Positions 16,975 through 25,941 of a stretch of DNA of 64,000 nucleotides are shown one piece after another. The stretch comes from Sphingomonas sp. YR710. Its GTDB lineage: Bacteria > Pseudomonadota > Alphaproteobacteria > Sphingomonadales > Sphingomonadaceae. Each line of letters opens with the position of its first letter. The stretch's first letter is position 1. Both the position numbers and the translations under genes were made by a program. The stretch covers positions 62,001 to 126,000 of the forward strand of contig NZ_FMZJ01000012.1 of NCBI RefSeq assembly GCF_900101455.1, written 5' to 3'. The notes under the pieces were generated by a model. The model worked only from the letters and a program-made list of their open reading frames with translations, was not told the origin of the DNA and searched no databases.

Positions 16975-17787
16975 ATGCCCGAACTTCCCGAAGTCGAAAC
17001 CACAGTCCGCGGCCTGCAGCCCGTGCTCGACGGGCGTCGTCTTGTCCGCGTCGAAACGCGGCGGGCCGATCTGCGCCGGGCCTTTCCGATCGACCTGCGC
17101 CAGCGGCTGACCGGCGCACGCGTAACCGGCTTCGGGCGGCGCGCCAAATATGGGCTGATCGAGACCGATCGTGATGACGTCATGATCTTCCATCTCGGCA
17201 TGTCGGGGCGGTGGCGAATCGATCCTTCGGAAATCGGCACGCATGACCATTTGATTCTCGAAACCGACGAGGGCCGGATATTGGCCTTGTGCGATCCGCG
17301 GCGGTTTGGATCGGTCGACCTGGTACGGCAGGAAAGCCTGGGTGACTTTCCGGCTTTCAGAACGCTCGGCCCGGAGCCGCTGGGTGCCGACTTCACCGCC
17401 GCCTATCTGGCAAAGGCGATTGCCGGCAGACTCGCGCCGATCAAGGCCTTGCTGCTCGACCAGAAAGTCGTCGCCGGGCTTGGCAATATCTATGTGTGCG
17501 AAGCGCTCAACATGGCCGGGATCGAGCCGGCGCGGGCGGGTGGGGAAATCGCGAAGGCCCGGCTTGCGAAGCTGGTCGCGGCGATTCGCGACGTGCTGGC
17601 GTCGGCGATCGCAGCGGGCGGATCGACCTTGCGCGATTATGCCCGGCCCGACGGCGAATTGGGCTATTTTTCGAAACAATGGCGTGTCTATGGGCGCGAA
17701 GGCGAGAGTTGCCATTGCGGCGCGATGATCGAGCGGCGGCCCGAAGGCGGGCGATCAACCTTTTTCTGCCCCAAATGCCAGCGCTGA
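16975..17787 (+). CDS. mutM: bifunctional DNA-formamidopyrimidine glycosylase / DNA-(apurinic) lyase
   Basis: A 270-residue Fpg. It starts MPELPEVE, where Pro2 is the Schiff-base nucleophile and Glu3 the acid. It carries FGRRAKYGLIE (catalytic Lys region), DQKVVAGLGNIYVCEAL (helix-two-turn-helix) and the C-terminal zinc finger CHCG...CPKC. It removes 8-oxoguanine from DNA, complementing MutT (34909-35328) in the same window. The spacing to rpsT is 98 bases. Confidence 0.95.
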   Translation: MPELPEVETTVRGLQPVLDGRRLVRVETRRADLRRAFPIDLRQRLTGARVTGFGRRAKYGLIETDRDDVMIFHLGMSGRWRIDPSEIGTHDHLILETDEGRILALCDPRRFGSVDLVRQESLGDFPAFRTLGPEPLGADFTAAYLAKAIAGRLAPIKALLLDQKVVAGLGNIYVCEALNMAGIEPARAGGEIAKARLAKLVAAIRDVLASAIAAGGSTLRDYARPDGELGYFSKQWRVYGREGESCHCGAMIERRPEGGRSTFFCPKCQR

Positions 17788-17885
17788 ATAGTTGACCGAA
17801 GGGGAGACCCTGTGTATTGGCGCGGCCTTCGCGGTGCGGGTTCGCCTGTGCCGTCCATTTCATTTATTCAGGTTCGAGGAACAGC

Positions 17886-18149
17886 ATGGCGAACACGCCG
17901 CAAGCAAAGAAGCGCATTCGTCGCAACGATCGTCGCGCCGAAATCAACGGAGCCCGCGTCAGCCGCATCCGTACCTTTATCAAGAAGGTCGAATCGGCCC
18001 TTGTCGCCGGCGACAAGGATACGGCCGTTGCGGCACTTGCCGCCGCCCAGCCCGAGTTGGCGCGTGGCGTGTCGAAGGGCGTCGTTCACAAGAACACCGC
18101 CTCGCGGAAGTTCTCGCGCCTGACGAAGGCTGTCGCCGCTCTCGGCTGA
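17886..18149 (+). CDS. rpsT: 30S ribosomal protein S20
   Basis: An 87-residue basic helical protein with the S20 pattern [21 protein letters not shown] and the C-terminal [26 protein letters not shown] stretch precedes the ATG. The gene ends in a strong intrinsic terminator. rpsT next to dnaA is a conserved alphaproteobacterial arrangement. Confidence 0.97.
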   Translation: MANTPQAKKRIRRNDRRAEINGARVSRIRTFIKKVESALVAGDKDTAVAALAAAQPELARGVSKGVVHKNTASRKFSRLTKAVAALG

Positions 18150-18169
18150 TTGTAATCGTTTGGTAGTTC

Positions 18170-18205
18170 AAAAAGCCCGCCGGCAGATATGCCGGCGGGC
18201 TTTTT
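18170..18205 (+). terminator. intrinsic terminator of rpsT
   Basis: The perfect stem GCCCGCCGGCA/TGCCGGCGGGC (11 pairs, loop GATA) is flanked by AAAAA and TTTTT. It would also work in the reverse direction. Confidence 0.93.
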
Positions 18206-18553
18206 GTCATGGTTACGAAACGAGGCTGTAACATGCGGAATTGTTTTGATTCGTTCGGCGTAGTCAAAATAAGTAACTGAAAACACTTGCTTAAATCTAA
18301 AAGCGAATGAAAATCCCGGCTTGGCGCTGTCAAGCCTGTTTATTTCACTTCGATGAAAATGATCTCCTTGATCGGCGGTTCGCGATCTCCCTAATGTGCG
18401 CTTCGGCCGCACGGCGATTCTGTCGTCTCGGACCATAAACACGAGTTTTGTGCATACAAAGTCCGGCGGGCAGCTGGCGGACAAGGGGAGGCTTTTGTCT
18501 TCTTTGTCGGTGATTTGGGGGGCGGATACACGTCCGTTCGGGAAGGATTTTAC
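18206..18553. promoter_or_regulatory. AT-richer dnaA upstream region (promoter region, no clear DnaA boxes)
   Basis: This 348-base stretch between the rpsT terminator and dnaA is clearly more AT-rich than its surroundings, especially 18233-18360. It contains two GANTC (CcrM) sites, at 18248-18252 and 18416-18420, about the number expected by chance. I see no run of TTATCCACA-like DnaA boxes and no gene. The dnaA promoter must lie here, but I cannot fix its -35/-10 elements. Confidence 0.5.
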
Positions 18554-19993
18554 GTGCCTGCAGGACTTGACCGAAATGTACTGCGCAGTGCCGCCCCGGT
18601 TGGAGGCGATGTCGCCTCCGCGCTGAGTTCGGCCTGGGAGTCGATTCGATCGAGTCTGCGCCGGACGATCGGTGCGCGGACGTTCGACGGTTGGTTGAAG
18701 CCGCTGGCGCTTGGCGAATGCGATCTCGCTGCGGGATCGGTCGAGCTGGTCGCACCCAGCGATTTCATGGCGAACTGGGTCAATACGCATTTTGCCGATC
18801 AGTTGGGCCATGCCTGGCGCGCATTGTTGCCGCAGATCAGCGATGTCAGCGTCGTCGCCGATAGCGGCGCTGCGCGGACCGTGCTGTTTGCGGGCGAATC
18901 GATTGCGGCCGATGCACCAGCGTCGGCATCGCCTGTGGTCGTGCCGATCTCGGCCGCGGACGCACGCCGCTGCACGCCGCTGGAGCCACGCTATACGTTT
19001 GACAGCTTCGTCGTCGGCAAGGCGAACGAGGTAGCCTATAATGCAGCGCGCACGCTCGCCGAGGGCGGTGCGCTCGCCTTCAATCCGCTATTCCTCCATG
19101 GCGGCACCGGGTTGGGCAAGACCCATCTGATGCATGCGATCGGCCAGGATTATCTGGCGCGCCATCCGGGCGCGCGGGTCGTCTATATGTCGGCCGAAAA
19201 ATTCATGTTCGAATTCGTTTCGGCGATGCGGGCCAAGGATACGTTCAGCTTCAAGCAGTGGCTGCGTTCGGCCGACGTGCTGATGATCGATGACGTCCAG
19301 TTCATCGCCGGCAAGGAATCGACGCAGGAAGAATTCTTCCACACGATGAACGAGCTGATCTCGGCCGGGCGCCGGCTGGTGATCAGTGCCGATCGCTCGC
19401 CCCAGGATCTCGACGGCATCGAAAGCCGTATCCTCTCGCGCTTGTCCTGGGGGCTCGTCGCCGATGTAAACCCGGCCGATTTCGAACTGCGGCTCAACAT
19501 TCTGACGCGCAAGCTCGAATCGATGCCGCAGGCGAATGTGCCGGCCGACGTGGTGCTGTTCCTGGCCAAGCGGATCAGCGCGAACGTTCGCGAACTGGAA
19601 GGCGCGCTCAACCGGGTCGTCGCTTATGCGGCCTTGTCGGGCAAGCCGATCGACATCGAGTTTACCCAGGCAACGCTGGCGGACATCCTCCGCGCCAACC
19701 AGCGCCGCGTGACGATCGACGAGATCCAGCGCAAGGTGTCCGACCATTATCGTATCCGCCAGTCGGAGATGAGCAGCGCGCGCCGGGCGCGTGAGGTCGC
19801 GCGGCCGCGTCAGGTCGCGATGTATCTGGCCAAACAGCTCACCCCGCGTTCGCTGCCCGAAATCGGCCGGCGTTTCGGCGGCCGCGATCATACCACGGTG
19901 ATCCATGCCGTCCGCCAGATCGAGAAGTTGCGGCAGAGCGATGCCGAGCTCGATGCCGACGTCCGGTTGCTGATCCGCCAGCTCGAAGGCTGA
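18554..19993 (+). CDS. dnaA: chromosomal replication initiator protein DnaA
   Basis: A 479-residue DnaA. Domain I lies at the N-terminus (ALSSAWESIRSSLRRTIGARTFDGWLKPL). The AAA+ domain has Walker A GGTGLGKTH (183-191) and Walker B VLMIDDVQF (242-250). Domain IV ends with the DNA-binding signature RRFGGRDHTTVIHA. I choose the GTG at 18554 because AAGGA at 18543-18547 precedes it by 6 bases; the frame stays open to 18515. The domain II linker is short. It initiates replication by opening oriC; the origin itself is not evident here. Confidence 0.95.
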   Translation: MPAGLDRNVLRSAAPVGGDVASALSSAWESIRSSLRRTIGARTFDGWLKPLALGECDLAAGSVELVAPSDFMANWVNTHFADQLGHAWRALLPQISDVSVVADSGAARTVLFAGESIAADAPASASPVVVPISAADARRCTPLEPRYTFDSFVVGKANEVAYNAARTLAEGGALAFNPLFLHGGTGLGKTHLMHAIGQDYLARHPGARVVYMSAEKFMFEFVSAMRAKDTFSFKQWLRSADVLMIDDVQFIAGKESTQEEFFHTMNELISAGRRLVISADRSPQDLDGIESRILSRLSWGLVADVNPADFELRLNILTRKLESMPQANVPADVVLFLAKRISANVRELEGALNRVVAYAALSGKPIDIEFTQATLADILRANQRRVTIDEIQRKVSDHYRIRQSEMSSARRAREVARPRQVAMYLAKQLTPRSLPEIGRRFGGRDHTTVIHAVRQIEKLRQSDAELDADVRLLIRQLEG

Positions 19994-20062
19994 GGGCGAA
20001 AGTCCCGTCGTCTCGTCGAATCGACGTAAAACGGGGTCGCACAGGACGGTAAAGCATCCTAC

Positions 20063-20512
20063 ATGGGCGGCATGTCGGCCGCCCTGTACAATAAGACGAT
20101 CCTTCGGCTCGCAACGAGCATTCCGCATCAGACCCGGCTCGACGATCCGCAGGCGACCGTCGCCAAACGATCGCCGATCTGTGGCAGCCGGGTGACCGTC
20201 GATATTCGGCTCGATGCCGATGGTTGCATATCCGAACTGGGGCAGGAGGTGCGCGCCTGCGCGCTCGGCCAGGCTTCGGCCGCGTTGATGGCTGAGCATG
20301 CGATCGGCAAGAGTGCCCCCGAACTGGCCGAAGCGCGCGACGCGTTGACGGGGTTCCTGGCCGGTACGCGCGATGATCCCGGCGACTGGCCGGGCCTCGA
20401 GATTTTCAGACCGGCCATCCCCCACACGGCGCGCCACGCATCGATCCGGCTCGCTTTCGAGGCCGTGGCCGAAGCCGCCGAACGGGCGACGGTTCCGGCG
20501 GAGTCGCGATGA
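20063..20512 (+). CDS. NifU/IscU-like iron-sulfur scaffold family protein, atypical ligands
   Basis: A 149-residue protein with the NifU_N/SufU-like fold pattern. The first cysteine is in SPICGSRV (C40), the second in RACALGQAS (C66). At the place of the third cysteine it reads ARHASIRLAF, so that ligand is Ala/Ser (A126/S127), while H125 remains. The usual Asp after the first Cys is Ser. It may therefore bind metal differently or act in delivery rather than assembly. A second ATG at 20072 is equally possible. Its stop overlaps the antiporter start by 4 bases. Confidence 0.7.
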   Translation: MGGMSAALYNKTILRLATSIPHQTRLDDPQATVAKRSPICGSRVTVDIRLDADGCISELGQEVRACALGQASAALMAEHAIGKSAPELAEARDALTGFLAGTRDDPGDWPGLEIFRPAIPHTARHASIRLAFEAVAEAAERATVPAESR

Positions 20513-22284
20513 GCGGTCCGCACCAGGCTGCGTTCATGCTCAAGGACGGGGTATTGCTGCTTGGCGTGGCGATTGCCTTCGTGCTGTTGTTCCGCCGCCT
20601 CGGGCTGGGTGCCGTCCTCGGCTATCTGGTCGCGGGCGCGCTGATCGGTCCGCAGGGGCTGGGGCTGATCGGCGATGCCGAATCGAAACTCGGCATCGCC
20701 GAACTCGGGATCGTGCTGCTGCTGTTCCTCGTCGGGCTCGAACTGCACCCCAACCGGCTTTGGCGGCTGAAGCGCGACATCTTCGGGCTTGGCTTCGTCC
20801 AGGTTACGGCGTGCGGGCTGGCGATCAGCGGGGTGATTTACGCATTCACAAGCTTTTCGGCCGCGGCTTCGCTTGCGCTGGGCCTGCCGCTGGCGTTGTC
20901 GTCGACGGCACAGGTGTTGCCGATGCTGCGATCGGCGGGGCGCATGAGCACGCCATCGGGCGAGCGTACCTTTTCGGTGCTGCTGTTTCAGGATCTGTCG
21001 ATCGTTCCGCTGATCACGATCATCGCCGCGCTGTCGCGCACGCCGCCGGCGCCGGGCACGCCGCCCGGCTGGCTGCTGGGCCTCTACACGATCGGGGCCG
21101 TCGTCGGGCTGGTGCTGGCCGGGCGCTTCATCCTCAATCCCCTGTTCAAGGTGATCGGGCGGCTCGGCGAGCGCGAGCTGTTCGTCGCGGCCGGGTTGTT
21201 CACTGTCATCGCCGCGGCTGCCGCGATGGAGGCGCTGCATCTTTCGACCGCGCTCGGCGCCTTCATCGCCGGCGTGATGCTCGCCGATTCGCCCTATCGG
21301 CACGAGCTGGAGGCCGATGTCGAGCCGTTCCGCACGATCCTGCTCGGCCTGTTCTTTCTGGCGGTCGGCATGTTGCTCGATCTGCACGTCATTGCCGAAC
21401 GGCCGTTGTTCGTGCTCGGCATGGCGATCGCGGTTGTGGTCACCAAGGCGACCGTCATGTTCGGGATCGCGAAACTGTTCGGCGTTGGCAACCGTTCGGC
21501 GCTCGCTTTCGGGCTGTTGCTCAGCCAGGGCGGTGAATTCGCTTTCGTGCTGTTCGCGCAGGCGCGCGACGCGCTGCTGATCGCGCCGCAGGCGGCGAGC
21601 CTGTTCGGTGCGATCGTGACGCTGTCTATGGCGACCACGCCCTTCCTGATGATGGTCGCGCGCGGCTTCATCCAGGCGCCGGCGCGGGAGGAGGAGGAAC
21701 GGCCGGGCCCCGACGGCAGCGAACAGCCGACCGCGATCGTCGTCGGCTATGGCCGGTTCGGGCAGACCGTTACGCAGATGCTGATGGCGTCGGGCGCGAA
21801 GGTCAGTCTGATCGACAACAAGCCTTCGCAGATCGATCTGTCGGGCCGCTTTGGCTGGAAGGTCCATTATGGCGATGGCACCCGCGTCGATCTGCTGCGG
21901 CAGGCTGGCGCCGAGACGGCGCGTGCGATCATCTTCTGCATCGATGCCAGTCCCTTGGGGAAAGCCGAACTGCAGCCGGTACTCAGCGCCTTCCCGCAGG
22001 CGGCGGTGCTGGTGCGTGCCTTTGACCGGCGGCATATGATGGAGTTGGCGCGGCTCGATCTCGCCGGGAGTGTTCGCGAACTCTACGAATCAGCAGTCGT
22101 GCTCGGCCGCGAGGCGCTCCATGCGGTGGGCATCAGCGATGGCAATGCCGAGAAGATCGAAGCCGAATATCGGCGGCGCGACGGCATCAGGCTGGAGGCA
22201 CAAATGGCGAGCGGCGACCTGGCGAGCGGCCGCGAGGGAATGTTCACGCCGGATCGCAAGCTGGATCTGGAGGATCTCGAATGA
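20509..22284 (+). CDS. CPA2-family monovalent cation:proton antiporter (Kef-type)
   Basis: A 591-residue protein. About twelve membrane helices (residues 10-385) carry Na+/H+ exchanger motifs such as GLELHPNRLW, STAQVLPML and LSQGGEFAFV. A cytoplasmic TrkA-N/RCK domain follows, with Rossmann loop VVGYGRFGQTV (about 405-415) and YGDGTR. This is the architecture of KefB/KefC and relatives that exchange K+ or Na+ for protons. The C-terminal 60 residues are charged. It is coupled to the NifU-like gene upstream and to the DUF423 gene downstream by 4-base overlaps. Confidence 0.9.
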   Translation: MSGPHQAAFMLKDGVLLLGVAIAFVLLFRRLGLGAVLGYLVAGALIGPQGLGLIGDAESKLGIAELGIVLLLFLVGLELHPNRLWRLKRDIFGLGFVQVTACGLAISGVIYAFTSFSAAASLALGLPLALSSTAQVLPMLRSAGRMSTPSGERTFSVLLFQDLSIVPLITIIAALSRTPPAPGTPPGWLLGLYTIGAVVGLVLAGRFILNPLFKVIGRLGERELFVAAGLFTVIAAAAAMEALHLSTALGAFIAGVMLADSPYRHELEADVEPFRTILLGLFFLAVGMLLDLHVIAERPLFVLGMAIAVVVTKATVMFGIAKLFGVGNRSALAFGLLLSQGGEFAFVLFAQARDALLIAPQAASLFGAIVTLSMATTPFLMMVARGFIQAPAREEEERPGPDGSEQPTAIVVGYGRFGQTVTQMLMASGAKVSLIDNKPSQIDLSGRFGWKVHYGDGTRVDLLRQAGAETARAIIFCIDASPLGKAELQPVLSAFPQAAVLVRAFDRRHMMELARLDLAGSVRELYESAVVLGREALHAVGISDGNAEKIEAEYRRRDGIRLEAQMASGDLASGREGMFTPDRKLDLEDLE

Positions 22285-22634
22285 GGAAGAAAAGTGGCGA
22301 TCCGCTTGCGGGGCTGCTCGCGCTTTCGGGTGCGATCGCGGTGATTGCCGGGGCTTATGGCGCGCATGGTGCAGCGGGCAAAGCTGTCGAATGGCTGCGC
22401 ACTGGTGCCGAATATCAGATGATTCATGCGCTGGCCGGCCTGTACGCGGTCGGCCGATCGGGGGGACGGGGGATCGCCTGGCTGTTCCTGCTGGGCGCCG
22501 GGGTCTTTGCGGGCACGCTGTACGCGATGGCGCTCGGCGCACCGCATATATTGGGTGCGGTCACCCCCTTTGGCGGGCTCGGGATGATCGCCGGCTGGCT
22601 ATGGCTGGCGGTCGTGGTGACGCGGGGACGGTAG
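22281..22634 (+). CDS. DUF423 family membrane protein
   Basis: A 117-residue small membrane protein with four hydrophobic segments. DUF423 features include GAYGAHG near residue 28, YQMIHALAGL and the C-terminal PFGGLGMIAGWLWLA. Function unknown. It overlaps the antiporter stop by 4 bases, so it is probably the last gene of that operon. Confidence 0.85.
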   Translation: MRKKSGDPLAGLLALSGAIAVIAGAYGAHGAAGKAVEWLRTGAEYQMIHALAGLYAVGRSGGRGIAWLFLLGAGVFAGTLYAMALGAPHILGAVTPFGGLGMIAGWLWLAVVVTRGR

Positions 22635-22718
22635 CTTTCCGTCATCCCTCGTTGCGGGAAAGGCGCCTTGCTGCCGAAACCGTCGCGTCTGATGTATGAT
22701 TAAGGTACCAAGCCGTTC

Positions 22719-23590
22719 ATGCAGAAAAACACATTATCGAAGGCTCTGGCGGCGTGTGGATCCCCGGAGACGCTTCTTGCCGCAATATTGAACCATTATC
22801 CTGACCTGCGGCCACCGGTGCAGGTAGAGCAGATCGCGCGCGATGCAGGAATCTTCGAATTTCGCGATCTCGAAGACAAAGGTTTCGTGAGCGCGAGCAT
22901 GAGTGACGTCGAGAAGACGGAGGGTATCATCCTGTGCGCCGCCGGCCTCGCGGAGCAGCGTCGACGTTTCGCCAGCGCGCACGCGCTCGGGCATTTCCTC
23001 ATCAAGACCCATCGCGGCGATCGGAAGTGTACCAACCGGGATTTGGGTGAGAAGCGAACCGACACGCCGCAACGCAAGGAAGAGATGCAGGCAAACCGCT
23101 TTGCCGCGGGCCTGCTGATGCCCAAGCCATGGTTCGTCGAATTCGTCGCCGGTCTAGGCAAGCCGACGGTTACCCATCTTCCCATCTTCCCATCATCGCC
23201 GCCGCCTATGGTGTCAGCCTTGAGGCCGCCGCAAGCCGATATGTCGAACTCACGGCGGGCATGTATGCGCTTGTGTTCGTCAAAGACGGCATCGTGCGCT
23301 ATATGCGATTGTCCCGATCATTTCCCGCCACCTCGATCCGGCCGGGAAATGCAGCTCCGGCGGCAATATTGTCCGCCGGTCCCAAGGATCCCGTCGCCTG
23401 GGTTGCGACGAACGTCCGCGATTGGATATTGATGTCCCGCGACGTCCGTCCGCCCAAAGTCACGATGCAGATCCTCAGCAAGGACAATGGCTTCCAGCTC
23501 GTGATGTTGTCCATCAACGCCGTCGCAGAAAAGCGTGCGGACGAGGAGGCCGAAAAATTGGCAACGCAGAGCCCCAAATTCGGGCGATGA
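22719..23590 (+). pseudogene. ImmA/IrrE-family metallopeptidase-like gene, frameshifted and catalytic Glu lost
   Basis: Two overlapping frames together encode one ImmA/IrrE-like protein of about 287 residues. The first frame (from 22719) carries RRRFASAHALGHFLI and the EMQANRFAAGLLMP zinc-ligand helix. The second, ending at 23590, carries LPIIAAAYGVSLEAAASRYVELT and the C-terminal domain. The break is an 8-base tandem duplication, CCCATCTT at 23173-23180 and 23181-23188. Removing one copy joins the frames exactly as THLPIIAAAYGVS. The zinc motif reads HALGH (88-92) instead of HELGH, so the catalytic Glu is gone (codon GCG at 22983). Either the gene is decaying or an inactive binding protein has recently broken. 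A sequencing error at the duplication cannot be excluded. Confidence 0.8.
23173..23194 (+). repeat. 8-base tandem duplication (2.75 copies)
   Basis: CCCATCTT occurs twice in tandem, followed by CCCATC. The extra copy accounts for the frameshift in the ImmA/IrrE-like gene. Confidence 0.9.
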
Positions 23591-23612
23591 TTTCAATGGC
23601 GGGAACCGAAAT

Positions 23613-23981
23613 TCATCTCCGTTCGCGCCAGTCTTCACGCCACTCCGGGCTATAGCCGCTTTCCGCATCCGCCAGTTCGGCGGCAATCCGATGATAATGC
23701 GCATCAAGCTGGCGAACTTGCCAGTCGTTCATGCCCGAGCGGCAGAAGCGCGCCTGCATGCCTTCGACCCAGTCGATTTTGGCGTGCAGGTCTTCGCCTT
23801 CCTGCTCGTTGACTCGGCCGTCGCGGACGTCATGGGCGATCCGCGACTCCAGTTCATGGGCGCGGCCTTCGTCGCAATAGCCGGCCGGTGGGCGATCACG
23901 ATCGTCCCAGCGATCCGCCCATGAAGGTGTCGCCATACCAAGCCCTGCCAGCGTGACCGAAATGATAATGAACTTTCTCAT
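23613..23981 (-). CDS. small exported protein of unknown function
   Basis: A 122-residue protein with a clear signal peptide, MRKFIIISVTLAGLGMATPSWA, cleaved before DRWDDRDRPP. The mature part is hydrophilic, rich in Asp, Glu and Arg, with two cysteines (GYCDEG and ARFCRSG) that could form a disulfide in the periplasm. The segment RVNEQEGEDLHAKIDWVEGMQARFC looks helical. I do not recognise the family. It converges on the broken ImmA-like gene. Confidence 0.6.
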   Translation of the reverse strand: MRKFIIISVTLAGLGMATPSWADRWDDRDRPPAGYCDEGRAHELESRIAHDVRDGRVNEQEGEDLHAKIDWVEGMQARFCRSGMNDWQVRQLDAHYHRIAAELADAESGYSPEWREDWRERR

Positions 23982-24297
23982 CCTGCATCTCCTCAACCAG
24001 GCAGGCCCATCATAAGCTGCGCTAAGTGGCGCGGCGCTGAATGCGCGGCTTATCCACCGTTCAGATGTGCCGTTCCGGCTGTGATCGGACGCGTCCGAAC
24101 AACGGCGCATCGCATCGTGCGCCAATGGCGTTCAGAGCAGGAGGGTGGATCCGTCATCTCCGTCGGGCCCACCATGGGGTCATCATGATGAGCACCAATT
24201 TCTTCGTTCCAATTCGGGAAAGAGTCGGCAATCATCGTACAGCTTTGACGGAACAGCTTTGCGGCTCGATCATTGCCGAAACTTGAGGGGAGAATGG
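23982..24297. other. 316-base intergenic region with a 14-base perfect palindrome
   Basis: No gene is visible. TCGGACGCGTCCGA at 24085-24098 is a perfect palindrome in the divergent space between the small exported protein gene and the SnoaL-like gene, and could be an operator. Confidence 0.45.
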
Positions 24298-24723
24298 GTG
24301 TTGAACGACATTGAGGCGATCAAGCAGGTCCAGGGACGATTTCTGCGGGCAGCTGACACGCGGGACGCCGATCTCATTCGCACGACGATCATCGACGATT
24401 TCTACTGCGATACAGGCTCAGGCGGTCGAGGGGAGACCCAGGGGATCGAGGCCTTCGTCACCCGGATCATCACTACCCCGGCGCTGGCCGTGCACCATGC
24501 GCTGATGCCGGAGATCGAGCTTACGTCACCCAGTACCGCCAACGGGATCTGGGCGGTCAATATGTTCGCCAAAATGGCGAACGGTACGGTGGTCAACGGG
24601 TACGGCTATTACAATAACACCTATGTGAAGATCGGCGACTCGTGGCGCTTGAGCACGCTCAGGCTCAGTTGGTTGCACAGGGAGACCCGACCCGGAGAGC
24701 CGGTCGCCCCGGCGGTTGCGTAG
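24298..24723 (+). CDS. SnoaL-like / nuclear transport factor 2 family protein
   Basis: A 141-residue cone-shaped alpha+beta-barrel protein of the NTF2/SnoaL type. It has an N-terminal helix NDIEAIKQVQGRFLRAADTRD, the DDFYCDTG loop and the C-terminal strand DSWRLSTLRLSWLHRE. Members are small dehydratases, isomerases or binding proteins; the substrate is unknown. The GTG at 24298 follows GAGGGGAG (24285-24292) by about 5 bases. A TTG directly after it is an alternative. It converges on the GT4 gene with a gap of 7 bases. Confidence 0.75.
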   Translation: MLNDIEAIKQVQGRFLRAADTRDADLIRTTIIDDFYCDTGSGGRGETQGIEAFVTRIITTPALAVHHALMPEIELTSPSTANGIWAVNMFAKMANGTVVNGYGYYNNTYVKIGDSWRLSTLRLSWLHRETRPGEPVAPAVA

Positions 24724-24730
24724 AGGCGGG

Positions 24731-25912
24731 CTATAGCGCGCCGGCGGACGACTGCCGGCGTGTTCGCGTCTGGCCATTCTGTCGCGACGCTATATCGTCC
24801 AGTGTATCCACATAAGCCTGTTCGACGCATCGGGACGCGGCATCCCAGCTATAGGCGGCGCTCGCCTGCCGGGCTGCCCGCCCCAGCCGATGACGGCGGC
24901 CGGGATCGGCGACAAGCGCGGCGACGGCGGACGCGAATTCCTCGACATTGGTCGCCGGGCACAGCGTACCCGTGATGTCGGGCGCGATCAGCGCGCGAGC
25001 ACTGTCGACGTCGGCACTGACGATCGCCAATCCCGACGCCATGGCTTCGAGCACGACATTGCCGAAGGTCTCGGTGACACTGGGCGTGAGCAATATGTCT
25101 GCACTGGCGACCGCACGCGCGAGATCGGCGCCGTCGAGATGCCCGGTCAGGACAGCGTCAGGCAGAGCGGCGAATTTTGATGCCGCGGGGCCGGCGCCGA
25201 CGATCAGCGATCGTATGCGCAATCCCTGCGCCTGCAGGCGTCGAATGGTCGCGATGAAGATATCGACCCCTTTTTCGAGAACGAGGCGCCCGAAGAAGAG
25301 GATTACTACATCGTCATCGTTCCACCCGTTCGCCCGACGCCATGCGACGTCGCGCTGTCCGGGGCTGAACAATGCGCGATCGATACCGCGACTCCACACC
25401 GTGACCCGATCGACGCCCCGCACCGTGAGCATGTCCTGGCGCAGCGCCGGAGTGGGTACGAGCACATGATCGGCGCGGCGGTAAAAGCGATGCAGATGCG
25501 CCTCGATCAACGGCCGCGTCCATCCCAGCCCATAATAATCGACATAGGTTTCGAACCGCGTGTGGAGGCTGGCGACGATCGGTATGCCGATTCGCCGCGC
25601 GAACGCCTGGGCGCGCAGGCCGAGGATATCGGGGGTCGAGACGTGAATGATTTCCGGTGCGAAACGGGCAATGTCGCGCCCGACGGTTTTGGAAATGCCG
25701 AGGGCCAGCTGGAATTCGCTGCGCAGCGGCAGGGTGACGGAAGGCACGGCGATCAGCGTGCCGGTCGGTTCGAACGCAGGCGTCGCGGTAACCGGCGAAT
25801 AGACCCGCACCTTATGGCCGGCCGCTTCCAGATGGCCGACAAGGCGATTGAGGGCCTGGTTCGCGCCCTCGCGTACATAATTGTAATTGCCTGAGAACAA
25901 GGCAATTCGCAT
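24731..25912 (-). CDS. GT4-family glycosyltransferase
   Basis: A 393-residue GT-B glycosyltransferase. It starts MRIALFSGNYNYVREGANQAL and carries SLHTRFETYVDYYG, the donor-site FFGRLVLEKGVD and the EX7E block TETFGNVVLEAMASG. It resembles sulfoquinovosyl/mannosyl-type transferases acting on lipids or polyprenyl carriers; the acceptor is unknown. An ATG at 25951 would add 13 residues and overlap the GtrA gene. The start used here places the first Rossmann strand at the N-terminus as in the family. It is the last gene of a ferritin-like/gtrA/GT4 set. Confidence 0.85.
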   Translation of the reverse strand: MRIALFSGNYNYVREGANQALNRLVGHLEAAGHKVRVYSPVTATPAFEPTGTLIAVPSVTLPLRSEFQLALGISKTVGRDIARFAPEIIHVSTPDILGLRAQAFARRIGIPIVASLHTRFETYVDYYGLGWTRPLIEAHLHRFYRRADHVLVPTPALRQDMLTVRGVDRVTVWSRGIDRALFSPGQRDVAWRRANGWNDDDVVILFFGRLVLEKGVDIFIATIRRLQAQGLRIRSLIVGAGPAASKFAALPDAVLTGHLDGADLARAVASADILLTPSVTETFGNVVLEAMASGLAIVSADVDSARALIAPDITGTLCPATNVEEFASAVAALVADPGRRHRLGRAARQASAAYSWDAASRCVEQAYVDTLDDIASRQNGQTRTRRQSSAGAL

Positions 25913-25941
25913 GGGGCTTGCCGTGCGCGGCGAGGCTGTTT

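Noticed and set aside
18206-18553. Possible replication origin upstream of dnaA
   Set aside because: The region is AT-richer but lacks a cluster of DnaA boxes, and alphaproteobacterial origins are often not next to dnaA.
20128-22035. A 635-codon minus-strand frame opposite the antiporter
   Set aside because: The product is extremely rich in Arg, Gln and Asp, as expected for the complement of a membrane-protein gene in GC-rich DNA.
23173-23194. Programmed ribosomal frameshift in the ImmA/IrrE-like gene
   Set aside because: There is no slippery heptamer or downstream structure; an 8-base duplication explains the frame change exactly.
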